Shown: positions 54,808-54,881 of the stretch, in pieces
Position numbering within the stretch: the stretch's first letter is position 1
How the letters are laid out: every line of letters begins with the position of its first letter
Assembly: GCA_028290545.1 (NCBI GenBank)
Contig: JAQGJP010000006.1
Location: forward strand, 1-54,881
DNA from: Rhizobium sp.
GTDB taxonomy: Bacteria; Pseudomonadota; Alphaproteobacteria; Rhizobiales; Rhizobiaceae
Length of the DNA stretch: 54,881 bases
Reading direction: 5' to 3'
Program-made: the position numbers and the translations under genes
The notes under the pieces: model-generated
The model's database searches: none
Told to the model about the DNA's origin: nothing
The model's input: only the letters and a program-made list of their open reading frames with translations

Positions 54808-54881
54808 TTTTTCCCCTGAATTCAAAATTTTGCGCGAATGCCGTTTGCTTTCAGTCGACTGCGGCCACTCTGGTGACTGCG

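Overview
The window is a 54.9-kb, roughly 60% GC chromosomal segment of an alphaproteobacterium of the order Rhizobiales, most probably family Rhizobiaceae (inference). The pointers are the core order glmU-glmS-DUF502-recG-sdhE-mfd, a coaD-ppi-ppi-queA-tgt block, a lexA promoter with GTTC-N7-GTTC SOS boxes, phosphatidylcholine synthase (pcs), an IalB-family exported protein, and a small RNA with three CCUCCUCCC loops of the rhizobial alpha-r14/NfeR1 kind. There is no phage, insertion sequence, CRISPR array or conjugative module; the DNA reads as ordinary chromosome with a few accessory operons.

Layout. 1-4542: a YtfR/YtfT/YjfF-like sugar ABC importer lacking its binding protein (probably just left of the window), with a GntR/FadR regulator at its end. 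4631-16074: a CBS-domain membrane protein (CorC/CNNM type), then cell-wall UDP-GlcNAc synthesis (glmU, glmS), a DUF502 membrane protein, recG on the opposite strand, sdhE and mfd. 16079-16679: a DUF433/DUF5615 toxin-antitoxin-like pair whose toxin frame is split. 16731-21393: a FrnE-like DsbA-family protein, an orphan YejA-like peptide-binding protein, an IalB-family protein and an aldo/keto reductase. 21616-26412: a small membrane protein, a soluble FtsK/SpoIIIE translocase and a PAS-PAS-GGDEF diguanylate cyclase. 26551-28699: the sRNA and htpG behind a sigma-32-type promoter. 28871-34219: gfa, then the minus-strand block coaD, two cyclophilins, queA, tgt and a DHFR-like protein. 34502-39320: a 45-aa membrane protein, lexA, then GDP-L-fucose synthesis (gmd, fcl) with a surface-polysaccharide acyltransferase. 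39446-44123: a BMP/Yuf-type (nucleoside-like) ABC importer. 44166-45299: a deleted quinone-oxidoreductase remnant and pcs. 45563-53510: a seven-gene catabolic operon for anthraniloyl-CoA or a close relative. 53591-54807: a DUF1275 membrane protein, tRNA-Asp and tRNA-Val.

How the genes work together. The catabolic operon carries the two-domain flavin hydroxylase/reductase that dearomatises 2-aminobenzoyl-CoA, followed by beta-oxidation-like enzymes (SDR, enoyl-CoA hydratase, acyl-CoA dehydrogenase, thioesterase, fused hydratase/3-hydroxyacyl-CoA dehydrogenase) and a RidA-family protein that may handle the enamine/imine left by the amino group. The aryl-CoA ligase and the regulator are not in the window, but a strong palindrome covers the promoter -10 region. 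The other highlights are the anti-Shine-Dalgarno sRNA with an 11-bp inverted repeat across its promoter, the split DUF5615 toxin, and a tRNA-guanine transglycosylase that has lost most of its usual zinc ligands.
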